Source: Actinomycetota bacterium (GTDB lineage Bacteria > Actinomycetota > Acidimicrobiia > Acidimicrobiales > Palsa-688). From it: 64,000 nt of DNA. The number at the start of each line of letters is the position of its first letter. The first letter of the stretch is position 1. The position numbers and the translations under genes were made by a program. The notes below the pieces were generated by a model, which saw only the letters and a list, made by a program, of their open reading frames with translations, did not search any database and was not told the origin of the DNA. Location of the stretch: NCBI GenBank assembly GCA_021323695.1, contig JAJPKN010000072.1:62001-126000 (forward strand), read 5' to 3'. Positions 9,045 to 18,707 of the stretch are shown here, piece by piece.

Positions 9045-10265
9045 ATGAGCAACCTTGGCATAGAGGACCTCCCGGCCAACCTTGGCGTGGAGGACGTCAC
9101 GGCCCACCTTGGCGCGGAGGGCCAAAGTGTGGGAGTGGGACGCCCAGGCGTAGGAGGAGAGGGCCGAGGGGCAGGAGCGGCCGAGGGGCGCCCGGCGTGG
9201 CTGGACGATCTGGTGAGCCGGTGCTTGGCCGGGCAGCCCATTGACCGGCACCAGGCCCTGAGGGTGCTGCGCTCGGGTGACGACGTGCTGCTTGACGTGG
9301 TGGCAGCGGCGGGCCGGGTCCGGCGGGCCTATTTCGGCAACCGGGTCAAGCTGAACTACCTGGTCAACATGAAAAGCGGGCTGTGCGGCGAGGACTGCTC
9401 GTACTGCTCGCAGCGGCGTGGCTCTGAGGCAGGGGTGCTCAAGTACAACTGGGTGAGCCCGGACGTCGTGGCCGACGAGGCAGCCCGGGCGGCCGCTGCC
9501 GGGGCCAAGCGTGTCTGCCTGGTGGCCAGCGGCCGGGGGCCGTCCGAGCGCGACGTGCAGCGAGTGGCTGAAGCGATCGACGCTGTCCACAGCCGTCACC
9601 CCGAGCTGGAGATCTGCGTGTGCCTGGGCCTGCTACAGCCAGGGCAGGCCGAACGCCTGGCCGAGGCGGGGGCGTTCGCGTACAACCACAACCTGAACAC
9701 CGCAGCGTCGCGCTACGGCTCTATCTGCACCACCCACAGCTTCGAAGACCGGGTGCAGACTGTCCGCCGGGCGGCCAGCGCGGGCCTCTCGCCTTGTTCA
9801 GGGGTGATCGTGGGCATGGGGGAGACAGACGAGGAACTGGTAGATGTCGCCTTTGCCCTGCGCCAGCTCGGCCCGGCCTCCGTCCCGGTCAACTTCCTCA
9901 TGCCCTTCGAGGGGACCCCACTGGCTGGCCACTGGGAACTGACCCCTCAGCACTGCCTGCGGGCCCTGGCCATGTTCCGCTTCGTCTTCCCCGACGTCGA
10001 GGTGCGCATCGCCGGGGGCCGGGAGGTGCACCTGGGGAGCTTGCAGCCGCTGGGGCTCCACATCGCCAACTCCATCTTCCTCGGTGACTACCTGACCTCG
10101 GAAGGGGCGCCGGGCGAAGCGGACCTGCGGATGATCGCGGAGGCCGGCTTCGTGGTCGAGGGGGCCGGCGAGGTCACCCTGCCCGCCCACCGCCAGCCGC
10201 CGGCCGGCCAGGCTCCGAGGTTGCGCCGGCGGGGGCCGGGGACGGGCGTGCCGGGGCTCTCCTGA
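9045..10265 (+). CDS. bioB: Biotin synthase with repetitive N-terminal extension
   Basis: 406-residue radical-SAM enzyme that inserts sulfur into dethiobiotin to make biotin. The SAM cluster motif CGEDCSYC (about residues 115-122) lies in the usual [15 protein letters not shown] context, and YNHNLNT and the conserved substrate-pocket segments follow. The family is normally about 320-350 residues. Here roughly 50 extra N-terminal residues begin with three copies of a nine-residue unit (NLGxEDxxA-like), and the last 35 residues are a Pro/Arg-rich tail. The tail overlaps the convergent histidine-kinase gene by 92 bp. No other bio genes are nearby. Confidence 0.92.
   Translation: MSNLGIEDLPANLGVEDVTAHLGAEGQSVGVGRPGVGGEGRGAGAAEGRPAWLDDLVSRCLAGQPIDRHQALRVLRSGDDVLLDVVAAAGRVRRAYFGNRVKLNYLVNMKSGLCGEDCSYCSQRRGSEAGVLKYNWVSPDVVADEAARAAAAGAKRVCLVASGRGPSERDVQRVAEAIDAVHSRHPELEICVCLGLLQPGQAERLAEAGAFAYNHNLNTAASRYGSICTTHSFEDRVQTVRRAASAGLSPCSGVIVGMGETDEELVDVAFALRQLGPASVPVNFLMPFEGTPLAGHWELTPQHCLRALAMFRFVFPDVEVRIAGGREVHLGSLQPLGLHIANSIFLGDYLTSEGAPGEADLRMIAEAGFVVEGAGEVTLPAHRQPPAGQAPRLRRRGPGTGVPGLS
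9051..9122 (+). repeat. 27-bp tandem repeat in the 5' end of bioB
   Basis: Units at 9051-9077 and 9078-9104 and a partial third at 9105-9122 share AACCTTGGC...GAGGAC. They are in frame, encoding [18 protein letters not shown] and HLGAEG. Confidence 0.8.
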
Positions 10266-11691
10266 CCTCGGGGGGCCTCAGCTCCACCACCATCCGGGTA
10301 CCGCTGTGCTCAGGGTGGGCCTCGGCTCGTACCGTGCCCCCCATGGCTTCGACCAGCTCTTTCACGATGGCAAGGCCCAGGCCGGAACCCCCGCCCAGCT
10401 GGCGGCCGGTGACCGAGGGGGAACGGAACAGCCGCTCGAAGACCAAGGAACGCTCCTGCTCTTCGATGCCCGGGCCGTCGTCTTCGACCACGACGCGGGG
10501 GCCGGCACCGGGGCGGGGGGGTGGCTCGGCCCGCACCTCGACCCGGGAGCTGGCGTACTTGAGGGCGTTTTCGACCAGGTTGGCCACCACCTGCCCGAGG
10601 CGGTCCGGGTCGGCTTGGCACAGAGCCGGGGGCCCGGGTGCCAGCGCCAGCGCCAGGCCGAGGTCGGAGGCCTGCGGCCCGAAGGCCGCCACCACCTCCC
10701 CGGCGACCCGGCTGGCGTCCAGGGGGGCCAGCTTGAGGTTGAAGGCGCCTGACTCGAGCTTGGCCAGTTCGAGCAGGTCACCCACCAGCCTTTCCAAGCG
10801 CCGGGCCTGGGCGCTGATGATGTTGGCCGCGTGAGCGACGTCGGTCTCGGTGCCGTCGGCCAGTGCTTCGGCGAACCCGCGGACCGAAGTGAGAGGGGTG
10901 CGCAGGTCATGGGACACCGACATCAAGAACCGCCGCTGGGCCCCGCGGGCGGCCGCCAGGCGGTCTGCCATCAAGTTGACCGACCGGGCCAGGGACACCA
11001 GCTCCGCCCCTTCACCTTCGGGTACCGGGGCGCGGGCGTCCAGGTCCCCCTCGGCGATGCGCCGGGTGACCGCCTCGGTGTCCCGCAGCGGGCGGGCGAT
11101 GCGGTAGCCGAGCCGGTTGGCAGCCACCAGGGCCACCACCAAGGTCAAGGCGGCGGCTACGGCGAACCAGTAAGTGGCCCGGGTCAGGCCGGTGGGCGAC
11201 TCCCGGGTCAGCAGCACGACCAAGTTGACCACCTTGAAGCTCCTGGTCGTGGCCACTGGGTACCTGGTGGAGAACAGGTACGCCCCCCATGCCAGCCGTC
11301 CCCGGTGGCCGCTGGCGCTCTGGCTCACTATCAGCTGGGCCATGTCCAGGTCGCCTTGGTGGAGCCCGCCGGGCAGGACGACCGGGGCTTTGGGGTCCAA
11401 GAAGTTGTAGAGGTTGCCCTCCGGGGTCACGGCTAGCACGGCCTCGCCTTGCAGCCCCAGAGGGGCCTTGAGCACGCTGATGGCTGTCCGCAGCACAGCC
11501 AGGGGGTCGCGGGGGTGCCCAGCCGTGACCTCCTCTTCGAGCCCCTGTCCCAGTTGCCTGGACTCGGTCAGGAGCTGGGCCTGGGTCAGCCTCACGTTGT
11601 CGAGGGTGCTGAGGCCCAAAGTGCCCAAGCCGGCCAGCACCAGGGCACCGGCGACCATGGCCACCATGGTCAGGCTGATGCGCCGGCGCAC
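10174..11691 (-). CDS. Membrane sensor histidine kinase
   Basis: 505-residue two-component sensor. TM1 is at about residues 6-30, then an extracytoplasmic segment of about 135 residues, TM2 at about 172-192, a HAMP linker ([21 protein letters not shown]), a HisKA domain with phospho-acceptor His261 in [10 protein letters not shown], and an HATPase domain (N box [11 protein letters not shown] boxes [10 protein letters not shown] and [10 protein letters not shown]). The last 40 residues are a Pro/Ala-rich tail running into the end of bioB. The GTG start is 72 bp downstream of the stop of its partner regulator, so the pair is probably one operon. The stimulus is unknown. Confidence 0.93.
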   Translation of the reverse strand: MRRRISLTMVAMVAGALVLAGLGTLGLSTLDNVRLTQAQLLTESRQLGQGLEEEVTAGHPRDPLAVLRTAISVLKAPLGLQGEAVLAVTPEGNLYNFLDPKAPVVLPGGLHQGDLDMAQLIVSQSASGHRGRLAWGAYLFSTRYPVATTRSFKVVNLVVLLTRESPTGLTRATYWFAVAAALTLVVALVAANRLGYRIARPLRDTEAVTRRIAEGDLDARAPVPEGEGAELVSLARSVNLMADRLAAARGAQRRFLMSVSHDLRTPLTSVRGFAEALADGTETDVAHAANIISAQARRLERLVGDLLELAKLESGAFNLKLAPLDASRVAGEVVAAFGPQASDLGLALALAPGPPALCQADPDRLGQVVANLVENALKYASSRVEVRAEPPPRPGAGPRVVVEDDGPGIEEQERSLVFERLFRSPSVTGRQLGGGSGLGLAIVKELVEAMGGTVRAEAHPEHSGTRMVVELRPPEVRRAPARPSPAPAGATSEPGRPAAGGGRAG

Positions 11692-11763
11692 CCCTAGGCT
11701 CCTCTTGCCGCCCGGCCAGGGCGCTCAGGGGTGCTTGCCTGGCCCCCCCACGGCGTGGTGGCC

Positions 11764-12447
11764 CTAGCCAAGCCGGTAGCCCATGCCCCAGACGGTATGC
11801 AGAGGCAGGGCGTCACCGAGCTTCTTGCGCAGGTTGCGGACATGGGCATCGACCGTCCTGTCGTCGCCGTACCAGCCCGGCCCCCACACCCCGTCCAAGA
11901 GCTGCTGGCGGCTCAGGGCCCTTCCCGGCCGCTCGGCGAGGAACGCCAGCAGCTGGAACTCCCGTGACGCCAGCGGGACCACCTGGCCGTCGACCCGGGC
12001 CTCGTGGCGGGACAGGTCGACCTCCACGCGCCCCGCCATCAGCACCTCGCTGCGGCCGCCGCTGGTGTGGCCGTCAGAGCGCCGCAAGATGGCCCTGACC
12101 CGGGCTACGAGCTCACGGGGGGAAAAGGGCTTGGTCACATAATCGTCCGCCCCCAGCTCCAGGCCCAGGACCCGGTCCACCTCGCCGTCCCGGGCGGTGA
12201 GCATGATCACCGGCAGGGCGTGCCTGGCCCGGACCCGGCGGCAGAGCTCCAAGCCGTCTATGGCCCCGGGCAGGCCGATGTCCAAGATGGCGAGGCGGGG
12301 GCGCTCGCGTTCGATCACGGCCAGGCCGGCCTCCCCGGTGGTGGCCTGGACCACCCGGAAGCCCTCACGGCGCAGGTACATGTCGACCAGGTCGGCGATG
12401 TTGGCATCGTCTTCGACGACGACGATGGTGCCCAGCTCACCGCTCAC
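11764..12447 (-). CDS. OmpR-family response regulator
   Basis: 227-residue DNA-binding regulator partnered with the downstream kinase. The receiver domain has the acidic pair Asp13/Asp14, phospho-acceptor Asp56 (AILDIGLPG), the Thr of MLTARDG and the Lys of VTKPFSP. A C-terminal winged helix (about residues 130-225) carries the DDRTVDAHVRNLRKKLG recognition-helix region. It starts at GTG 12447 and is first in the leftward operon. Targets cannot be predicted. Confidence 0.94.
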   Translation of the reverse strand: MSGELGTIVVVEDDANIADLVDMYLRREGFRVVQATTGEAGLAVIERERPRLAILDIGLPGAIDGLELCRRVRARHALPVIMLTARDGEVDRVLGLELGADDYVTKPFSPRELVARVRAILRRSDGHTSGGRSEVLMAGRVEVDLSRHEARVDGQVVPLASREFQLLAFLAERPGRALSRQQLLDGVWGPGWYGDDRTVDAHVRNLRKKLGDALPLHTVWGMGYRLG

Positions 12448-12522
12448 GGATTAAGCATGGCAGCCAGGACCACGCTGGTGGTGGAACCGGCGGGCGAGCG
12501 CTGAGCTGGGCTATGGCCCGAG

Positions 12523-12528
12523 TAGGCT
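12523..12528 (+). promoter_or_regulatory. Probable -10 box of the trp operon
   Basis: TAGGCT ends 10 nt before the trpC ATG with no Shine-Dalgarno sequence. The transcript would be leaderless or have a leader of a few nucleotides, leaving no room for a trp attenuator. Confidence 0.45.
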
Positions 12529-12538
12529 GGCCAAGCGG

Positions 12539-13354
12539 ATGGGGACCTACCTTGATTCGATCTTGGCTGCCCACCGCGCGGCTGCGGCCGCTGACCGGCG
12601 CGACTTGGCCAGCTTGGTGGGCCAAGCCCGGAGCTGCCCACCGGCGCGGGGTTTCGCGGCCGCCTTGCGACGGGCGCGCACGGCCACCAGGCCGGCCGTT
12701 ATCGCGGAGGTCAAGCGGCGGAGCCCGTCCAAGGGCCCCCTTGCCCCCCGGCTGGTGCCGGCGGCACTGGCCCAAGAGTACGCCGCCGGTGGGGCCGCCT
12801 GCTTGTCGGTGCTCACCGACGCCGAGCACTTTGGCGGCTCGCCTCGAGACCTGGAAGAGGCGCGCGACGCGGTCGAGCTGCCGGTGCTGCGCAAGGATTT
12901 CACGGTTGGCGCGGCCGATGTGTGCGATGCCCGCTTGATGGGGGCAGACGCCGTCTTGCTCATCGTCCGGGCGCTGGCGGCGGCCGAACTGAAGGAGCTG
13001 GTGGCCCTGGCCGAGGAGCTGGGCATGGACGCCTTGGTCGAGGTCCATGACGAGGCCGAGGCGCAGGTGGCTTTGGAGGCCGGGGCGTCGCTGGTCGGTG
13101 TCAACCAGCGGGACCTGGCCACCTTCGAGGTGGACACGGGACGAGCCGCCCGGGTGGCCAGGGCCCTGCCCGGCCATGTCCTGCGGGTGGCCGAGTCGGG
13201 CATCCGCACGGCCGCCGACGTCGCCCGGCTGGCGTCGGAGGGCTTCGACGCCGTCTTGGTGGGCGAGGCCCTGGTGACCTCTGCTCGTCCGGGTGCTGCC
13301 CTGGCTGGCCTCCTGGGCCTGGCGCCCCAGGCCGGGGAGAGGGCCGAGGCATAG
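12539..13354 (+). CDS. trpC: Indole-3-glycerol phosphate synthase
   Basis: 271-residue TIM-barrel enzyme converting carboxyphenylamino-deoxyribulose phosphate to indole-3-glycerol phosphate in tryptophan synthesis. Catalytic signatures are visible: the EVKRRSPSKG loop (Glu and Lys), RKDF with the catalytic Lys, LVEVHDE, the GVNQRDL Asn, and the phosphate-binding ESGI. It is the first gene of trpC-F-B-A. The TAG stop shares one base with the GTG start of trpF. Length is normal. Confidence 0.96.
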   Translation: MGTYLDSILAAHRAAAAADRRDLASLVGQARSCPPARGFAAALRRARTATRPAVIAEVKRRSPSKGPLAPRLVPAALAQEYAAGGAACLSVLTDAEHFGGSPRDLEEARDAVELPVLRKDFTVGAADVCDARLMGADAVLLIVRALAAAELKELVALAEELGMDALVEVHDEAEAQVALEAGASLVGVNQRDLATFEVDTGRAARVARALPGHVLRVAESGIRTAADVARLASEGFDAVLVGEALVTSARPGAALAGLLGLAPQAGERAEA

Positions 13355-14034
13355 TGTTCATAAAGATCTGCGGCACGACGTCGGAGGACGACGCCCTACT
13401 GGCGGTGGCCCTGGGAGCCGACGCGGTGGGGTTCGTGTTCGCCCCTTCCCCCCGCCAGGTGTCACCCCAGCAGGTGGCCGACATAGTCAAGCGACTGCCC
13501 CGTGAGGAGGTCGTCACCGTGGGGGTGTTCCGGGACGAGGCTCCTCGCCGGGTGGTGGAGGTCATGTACGCGGCCGGCCTGCATGCGGCTCAGCTGCACG
13601 GCCGGGAGAGCGCCGAGGAGGCACGCTGGGTCCGCCAGCGGGTGCCGATGGTCATAAAGGCCTTCCCCGCAGGGGACGTGCGCGTCAGCCGGGCGGCCGA
13701 CTACGGGGCTGACGCCGTGCTGCTGGACGCCCCCAACCCCGGCTCGGGGCGGGTTTTCGACTGGGCGCTGGCCGCCGACCTGCCCCAAGGCCAGCGCCTG
13801 GTCATTGCCGGCGGCTTAGGCCCAGGCAACGTGGCCTCGGCCATCGAAAGGGTGCGGCCGTGGGGCATAGACGCGACCTCAGGGGTGGAGGCCTCGCCTG
13901 GGGTGAAGGACCCGATGAAGCTGAAGGCGTTCATCGAGGCAGCCAGGCGGGCCGAAGCCGGGCTGGAAGCGGCCCGGCCCCGGCCTCCCGCGGGGGCCGC
14001 CGCCGGGCCCTACGACTGGGCGGACGACGAGTGA
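13354..14034 (+). CDS. trpF: Phosphoribosylanthranilate isomerase
   Basis: 226-residue (beta/alpha)8 isomerase acting one step before TrpC. KICGTT at residues 4-9 contains the catalytic Cys, and [13 protein letters not shown] supplies the catalytic Asp. [10 protein letters not shown] and [14 protein letters not shown] form the phosphate and C-terminal motifs. Translation is coupled to trpC by a one-base overlap. A dedicated TrpF is notable because Streptomyces and Mycobacterium lack it and use the bifunctional PriA; its presence argues for a lineage outside those groups. The last 25 residues are a Pro/Ala-rich addition. Confidence 0.95.
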   Translation: MFIKICGTTSEDDALLAVALGADAVGFVFAPSPRQVSPQQVADIVKRLPREEVVTVGVFRDEAPRRVVEVMYAAGLHAAQLHGRESAEEARWVRQRVPMVIKAFPAGDVRVSRAADYGADAVLLDAPNPGSGRVFDWALAADLPQGQRLVIAGGLGPGNVASAIERVRPWGIDATSGVEASPGVKDPMKLKAFIEAARRAEAGLEAARPRPPAGAAAGPYDWADDE

Positions 14035-14044
14035 GGGGCGGGCG

Positions 14045-15286
14045 GTGAGCGACGGGCCGGCGATGAGGGACGTGCCGGTGCCTGGGGTCATGGGAGAGCC
14101 CGATGCGCGCGGTTGGTTCGGCAGCTTCGGGGGGCGGTTCGTGCCCGAGGCTCTGGTGCCCGCGTGCATGTCGTTGGAGCAGGCCTTCCGCGCCGCCTGG
14201 TCCGACCCGGGGTTCAAAGACCGCTACCACGCCCTCCTGCGCGACTACGCCGGCCGGCCCACCCCCCTCACCGAGTGCCACCGGTTGTCGGCTGAGCTGG
14301 GGGTGCGGGTCCTGTTGAAGCGAGAGGACCTCGCCCACACGGGCAGCCACAAGGTCAACAACGTCATCGGCCAGGGGCTCCTCACCTTGGAAATGGGCAA
14401 GCGCCGCATCATCGCCGAGACCGGGGCCGGCCAGCACGGCGTGGCCACCGCCACCGCGGCGGCCCTGTTCGGCCTGGAGTGCGTCGTGTACATGGGCGAG
14501 GTGGACATGGCCCGCCAGGAGCTGAACGTGTTCCGCATGCGGCTGCTGGGGGCCGAGGTGCGCGCCGTGCGCTCCGGCAGCGCGACCCTGAAGGACGCGG
14601 TGAACGAAGCCCTGCGGGACTGGGTGGCCACGGTGGAGGGCACCCACTACTGCATCGGTTCGGTGATGGGCCCGCACCCCTACCCGTGGATGGTGCGGGA
14701 ACTGCAGAGCATCGTCGGCCGCGAGGCCCACCAGCAGTGCCTGGACTTGACCGGGGGGCCGCCGGACTGGGTGGTCGCCTGTGTGGGCGGGGGCAGCAAC
14801 GCGGCGGGCACTTTTTCCGGCTTTGCCCATACCAGCGCCCAGTTGGTGGGGGTGGAGGCTGCTGGGGGGGCGGCCATGGGGCCCAGAGGCGTCCCCGGCG
14901 TGCTGCACGGGATGCGCTCGTACCTCCTCCAGGACGAGGTCGGCCAGATCTTGGAAGCCCAGTCGATCTCGGCCGGGCTGGACTACCCTGGCATCGGCCC
15001 CGAGCACGCCCACCTGGCCGAAGTGGGGCGGGCACGTTATGAGCGCGCCACCGACGACGAAGTGCTGGAAGCTTTCCAGCTGCTGTCACGCACCGAGGGG
15101 ATCATCCCGGCGCTGGAGCCAGCCCACGCGCTGGCCTGGCTGGCCCGGGCCGCTCGCAGCGGCGAGGTGCCCCAGGGAGCGACGGTGCTGGTGACCATGT
15201 CCGGGCGGGGGGACAAGGACGTGGACCAGGTCATGAGGCGGCTCCAGGCCGGGGCCGGCACGAGCCCCCCTGGCGCGGGGCAATGA
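14045..15286 (+). CDS. trpB: Tryptophan synthase beta chain
   Basis: 413-residue PLP enzyme joining indole and serine. The Schiff-base lysine is in HTGSHKVNN (about residue 104), preceded by KREDLAH. The PLP phosphate loop [10 protein letters not shown] and the C-terminal TMSGRGDKD are present. The opening [14 protein letters not shown] is typical of TrpB1. GTG 14045 is 10 bp after trpF, and the stop overlaps the trpA ATG (ATGA), consistent with assembly of the alpha2-beta2 complex. Confidence 0.97.
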   Translation: MSDGPAMRDVPVPGVMGEPDARGWFGSFGGRFVPEALVPACMSLEQAFRAAWSDPGFKDRYHALLRDYAGRPTPLTECHRLSAELGVRVLLKREDLAHTGSHKVNNVIGQGLLTLEMGKRRIIAETGAGQHGVATATAAALFGLECVVYMGEVDMARQELNVFRMRLLGAEVRAVRSGSATLKDAVNEALRDWVATVEGTHYCIGSVMGPHPYPWMVRELQSIVGREAHQQCLDLTGGPPDWVVACVGGGSNAAGTFSGFAHTSAQLVGVEAAGGAAMGPRGVPGVLHGMRSYLLQDEVGQILEAQSISAGLDYPGIGPEHAHLAEVGRARYERATDDEVLEAFQLLSRTEGIIPALEPAHALAWLARAARSGEVPQGATVLVTMSGRGDKDVDQVMRRLQAGAGTSPPGAGQ

Positions 15287-16065
15287 CCGGGCTGGCGGTA
15301 GAGCCCGCGCTGCGGGCCGCCCGGGCACAGGGCCGCAAGCTCCTGGTCACCTACGTGATGGGGGGGGTGAGGCCGGACTGGCCGGCGCTGGCGGCCGCCA
15401 TGTGCGAGGCGGGGGCCGACGCGCTGGAGGTGGGGCTGCCCTTTTCCGACCCCATGATGGACGGCCCGACCATCCAGAGGGCCTCGGTGGCCGCCTTGGG
15501 GCGGGGGACGACCCCGGGTTCGGTCTTGGCCGAGCTCCAGCGGGCCGACCTACCGGTGCCCCTGGTGGCCATGACCTACTTCAACTTGGTGGTGCGGGCG
15601 GGGACCAAGCGGTTCGCCAGCGAGCTGGCTGCAGCCGGGGTCAAGGGGGCCATCGTGCCTGACCTCCCCTTGGAAGAGTCGGGGGAGTGGGAAGCCGATG
15701 CCCAGGCTGCAGGCGTCGAGACCGTGCTGCTGGCCGCTCCGGTGACACCGGGCCAACGCCTGGCGGAGATCTGCCGGCGCTCCCACGGCTTTGTGTACGG
15801 CGTCAACCTGATGGGTGTCACCGGTGAGCGTGAGGGCTTGGCGGCCTCGTCTGGCGCGCTGGCCCGGCGCCTCAAGGCCTTGACCGACAAGCCGGTGGTC
15901 ATGGGCTTTGGCATCTCGGGGCCAGCTCAGGCAGTGGCGGCAGCGGCGGAGCCCGATGGCGTGGTGGTGGCGTCGGCGCTGATGCGGGCGGCGCTGGACG
16001 GGGCGCCGGTGGCAGAGGTGGGCGCGCAGGTCAAGGCCATAAGGCAAGCCCTAGACCGCGGCTGA
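15283..16065 (+). CDS. trpA: Tryptophan synthase alpha chain
   Basis: 260-residue TIM-barrel lyase that releases indole from indole-3-glycerol phosphate and channels it to TrpB. The active-site Glu is in [15 protein letters not shown], the Asp in [10 protein letters not shown], and the phosphate-binding GFGIS near the C-terminus. It is the last gene of the operon. After the stop, ACCGCGGCTG is directly repeated and a CAGCCACCGGGG repeat fills most of the 130-bp gap to the next gene; I see no convincing terminator. Confidence 0.96.
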   Translation: MTGLAVEPALRAARAQGRKLLVTYVMGGVRPDWPALAAAMCEAGADALEVGLPFSDPMMDGPTIQRASVAALGRGTTPGSVLAELQRADLPVPLVAMTYFNLVVRAGTKRFASELAAAGVKGAIVPDLPLEESGEWEADAQAAGVETVLLAAPVTPGQRLAEICRRSHGFVYGVNLMGVTGEREGLAASSGALARRLKALTDKPVVMGFGISGPAQAVAAAAEPDGVVVASALMRAALDGAPVAEVGAQVKAIRQALDRG

Positions 16066-16183
16066 CCGCGGCTGGCCCCCTGCTCCAGGCTGCTCAGCCA
16101 CCCCGGCGGGTTCCCCGCTGCCGTCCTCGGGAGGGGAAGCAGCCGGGGCAGCCACCGGGGCAGCCACCGGGGAAGGCCACTGC

Positions 16184-16189
16184 CATTGT
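16184..16189 (+). promoter_or_regulatory. Leaderless-type -10 box of the TraG-like gene cluster
   Basis: CATTGT ends 6 nt before the ATG at 16196 with no ribosome-binding sequence, matching the CANNNT variant also seen before polA and uvrC. It gives the three-gene cluster its own promoter, separate from trp. Confidence 0.4.
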
Positions 16190-16195
16190 CAGCGC

Positions 16196-17014
16196 ATGGC
16201 TCACTTTGACAACTTCGGCCCGGCCATCGGGTGCAGTTCAGGGCTTGGGGCCTTGTTCTTACGACTTGACCACGAATGGAGGCGCCTGGCTGCTTCGGCC
16301 CAGGCCGAGGGGCTGGCCGGCGACCTGGCCCAGTCCGAAGCCGCCCTGGCCGGTTGCGCCAGCCTGGCCGAACTGGTGGCGCGCGTCCGCTGGGAGGGCA
16401 GGCGCCCGGCGGCGGCCAGCGTGCCGGTGCTGTCCGCGCTCTTGCGCCAAGCACGCCAACCTTTGGCCGCCAGGGCGCTGCTGCAGGCTGTGCTGCCCCG
16501 CATCCGTTGCGAGGACGTTGCCCGGCCGGCCTACGGCCACGGCCTGAGCGAGCACTGGCAGAGCCCGGCCGACACCATGAGCGACCTGGTGGCCGAGTGC
16601 TACGCGGCCATCTGCCGCCACGCGGGCGAGGACCACCCGGACGTGGCCCGCCTGGTCCTCCAGGAGGGGGCCCGTCGGGTAAGGACCGCTCGCCAGCGCC
16701 AGCGCCGTTACCAGCTGCGCACCCGGCCCCTGCCCGGGGCGGCGGCGACGGCCTCCCTGGACGCCTGGGCCCGGTGGTGCCCCGCCGTGGTGGACCTGTG
16801 GTCGGCCCAGACCCCGGCCGAGCGCCTGGCGGGCCTGGTCGTAGATGCTGTGCGCGCCGGGCACTTGTCGCTCCGGCAAGCCAGGCTGCTCTATGCCACC
16901 GGGGTCAGGGGCTTGCCGGCCAGCGAGGCCGGTCGCCAGGCGGGGCTACCGGCCAGAGCCGTCTACTACGCTCTGGCCCGGGCCGAAGCCGCGCTGGTCA
17001 GGAGGGCAGCGTGA
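16196..17014 (+). CDS. Unrecognised protein with C-terminal sigma-region-4-like HTH
   Basis: 272 residues that I cannot assign to a family. The N-terminal 120 residues are Ala/Arg-rich helices. The middle has a Cys-containing helical segment (LVAECYAAICRHAGEDHPD) and a basic patch RVRTARQRQRRYQLRTRPL. The last 50 residues (RAGHLSLRQARLLYATGVRG...AGLPARAVYYALARAE) look like a sigma-70 region 4 or HTH DNA-binding unit. It is the first gene of the cluster, and its TGA overlaps the GTG of the TraG-like gene. A sequence-specific DNA-binding partner of the ATPases is the best guess. A degenerate sigma factor or replication-type protein is also possible. Confidence 0.75.
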   Translation: MAHFDNFGPAIGCSSGLGALFLRLDHEWRRLAASAQAEGLAGDLAQSEAALAGCASLAELVARVRWEGRRPAAASVPVLSALLRQARQPLAARALLQAVLPRIRCEDVARPAYGHGLSEHWQSPADTMSDLVAECYAAICRHAGEDHPDVARLVLQEGARRVRTARQRQRRYQLRTRPLPGAAATASLDAWARWCPAVVDLWSAQTPAERLAGLVVDAVRAGHLSLRQARLLYATGVRGLPASEAGRQAGLPARAVYYALARAEAALVRRAA

Positions 17015-18693
17015 CCCTTGGGCTGCTGGCCAGCCCGGCGGGGCCTGTAGCCAGCACTGCCGATGCCAAGGGAGAGGAGCCCGCTCTGGCCGGCCTGTTG
17101 CTGCTGGCGGCCTTGGGGCTTTGGGGTGCTCGTCGGTTCGGTGGCGGGGCCAGCCCCCTGGGCAAGGATCCCCGGGGCCGCTTGGGGTTCGCCCGCTGGG
17201 GCCAACTGCGCCGGGAGGCTTCCCTGAGCGCCGCCCGACGGCGGGCAGCCCAGACCCGGCCGTCGTTGGCCCCGGCGGCCAGCGGTGCCCGAGCCAGGCG
17301 CCTGGAAGGGCGGCAGGTCGGCTACCCGCTGGGCCGGGCCCTCCCGCTGGGCGTGGCCCCTTGGGGCGGGGTGCAGCTGTGGGCGTCTTGGGAGGTGTCG
17401 GCCCGGCTGGTGGCACCGCCCGGCGAGGGCAAGACGTTCCGGGTCCTGGTCCCCGTGCTCCGCCAGCACGCCGGCCCCGCCGTTGCCACCTCTACCAAAG
17501 CCGACCTCTACGAGCTGAGCGCTTGTGCCCGGGAGAGGGTTGGGCCGGTGCTCGCCCTCGACCCCGACGGCCTGGCTCCTGCAGCCGCCCCGCTGCGCTG
17601 GTCGCCGGTATCTGGCTGCGAGCAAAGCGTGGTCGCCGAGCGGCGGGCTGCCGCGCTGGTGGCGGCCACCGGTGAGGACGGCGATGCCCAAAACGGCGCT
17701 TTCTTCCGGGACTCAGCGCGCGACCTCCTGAAGGCGTACCTGCACGCGGCCGCGCTGGAGGGCCTGGACATCCGGGCTGTCTTGGAGTGGTCGCGCCGCC
17801 CAGACGACCAGGCCCCAGCAGAGATCCTGGCCCGCTCGGCCCGGGCCGCCCCAGGGTGGGCAGATCTGGTGGCCCTGCACACCACCGGTGCGGCGGAGAC
17901 GACGTCGGGGGTGCTCCGCTACGTCGGCCGGGCGCTGGCGTGCTTCAGCCACGAGCCAGTGGTCGCTGCCTGCTGTCCCCGGAGCGGCCAGGACATTGAC
18001 ATCGAAGCGTTCCTGTTGGCCAACGGGACGGTGTACCTCCTCGGCAAGGGGTCCCGGCTGGGGGCGGTTGCCCCCTTGATCACCGCCTTTGCCGACGAGG
18101 TCTTCGCCGCCGCCGAACGGCTGGCCACCCGGATGCCCGCCCGGCGTCTCGACCCGCCCCTGCTCGGGCTGCTCGACGAGGCACCCAGCATCGCGCCCGT
18201 CCCTTCGCTCCCTGAGCTGCTGGCAGACGGCCGGGGAAGGGGGATAGTGGTCGTCTATGCCATGCAGTCGTTCTCGCAGGCGGTCACCAGGTGGGGTGCC
18301 CACCGGGCGGAGACCATGGGCAATGCGACCTCCGTCACGGCGGTGCTCGGGGGCTTGAGCTCGCCCAGCGACCTGGCCGACCTGGAGAGGCTCTGTGGCC
18401 AGCGGCGGGCCCGCCGGGTGAGCAGCCACCACGGGGGCCGCGACCGGTCGCGCACGGTCAGCTGGGAGTACGAGGCGGTGCTGCGAGCCGACCAGATCAG
18501 GACGTTGCCAGCCGGCGTCGGCCTTGTCCTGTGGGGACGGCTGCCGCCCGTGCTGGCGCGCTTCCCGCTGCTATCCGAAACCAAGGACTGGCCCGAGATC
18601 CGCCGGGAGGAGCAGCGCACCCGGGAGGCCAACGACCGCGCCCGGCGCCTCCTGGCCACCGACGCCCCCTGGTGCCCGAAGCCCAAAAGATGA
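17011..18693 (+). CDS. Orphan TraG/VirD4-family coupling ATPase
   Basis: 560-residue membrane-anchored P-loop ATPase of the type IV secretion coupling family. One hydrophobic helix at about residues 25-42 would anchor it. Walker A is APPGEGKT (residues 135-142) and Walker B is LLGLLDEAPS (about residues 385-395). The downstream AMQSFSQAVTRWG and TMGNATSV segments match the TraG/TraD C-terminal core. Such proteins normally feed DNA-relaxase complexes into a secretion channel, but no relaxase, VirB4 or channel gene is nearby. GTG 17011 overlaps the preceding stop (GTGA); the same frame is open further upstream but only shadows the HTH gene. Base composition matches the neighbours, so any acquisition is old. 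Confidence 0.88.
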   Translation: MTLGLLASPAGPVASTADAKGEEPALAGLLLLAALGLWGARRFGGGASPLGKDPRGRLGFARWGQLRREASLSAARRRAAQTRPSLAPAASGARARRLEGRQVGYPLGRALPLGVAPWGGVQLWASWEVSARLVAPPGEGKTFRVLVPVLRQHAGPAVATSTKADLYELSACARERVGPVLALDPDGLAPAAAPLRWSPVSGCEQSVVAERRAAALVAATGEDGDAQNGAFFRDSARDLLKAYLHAAALEGLDIRAVLEWSRRPDDQAPAEILARSARAAPGWADLVALHTTGAAETTSGVLRYVGRALACFSHEPVVAACCPRSGQDIDIEAFLLANGTVYLLGKGSRLGAVAPLITAFADEVFAAAERLATRMPARRLDPPLLGLLDEAPSIAPVPSLPELLADGRGRGIVVVYAMQSFSQAVTRWGAHRAETMGNATSVTAVLGGLSSPSDLADLERLCGQRRARRVSSHHGGRDRSRTVSWEYEAVLRADQIRTLPAGVGLVLWGRLPPVLARFPLLSETKDWPEIRREEQRTREANDRARRLLATDAPWCPKPKR

Positions 18694-18707
18694 AAAGGGA
18701 AGACGAC

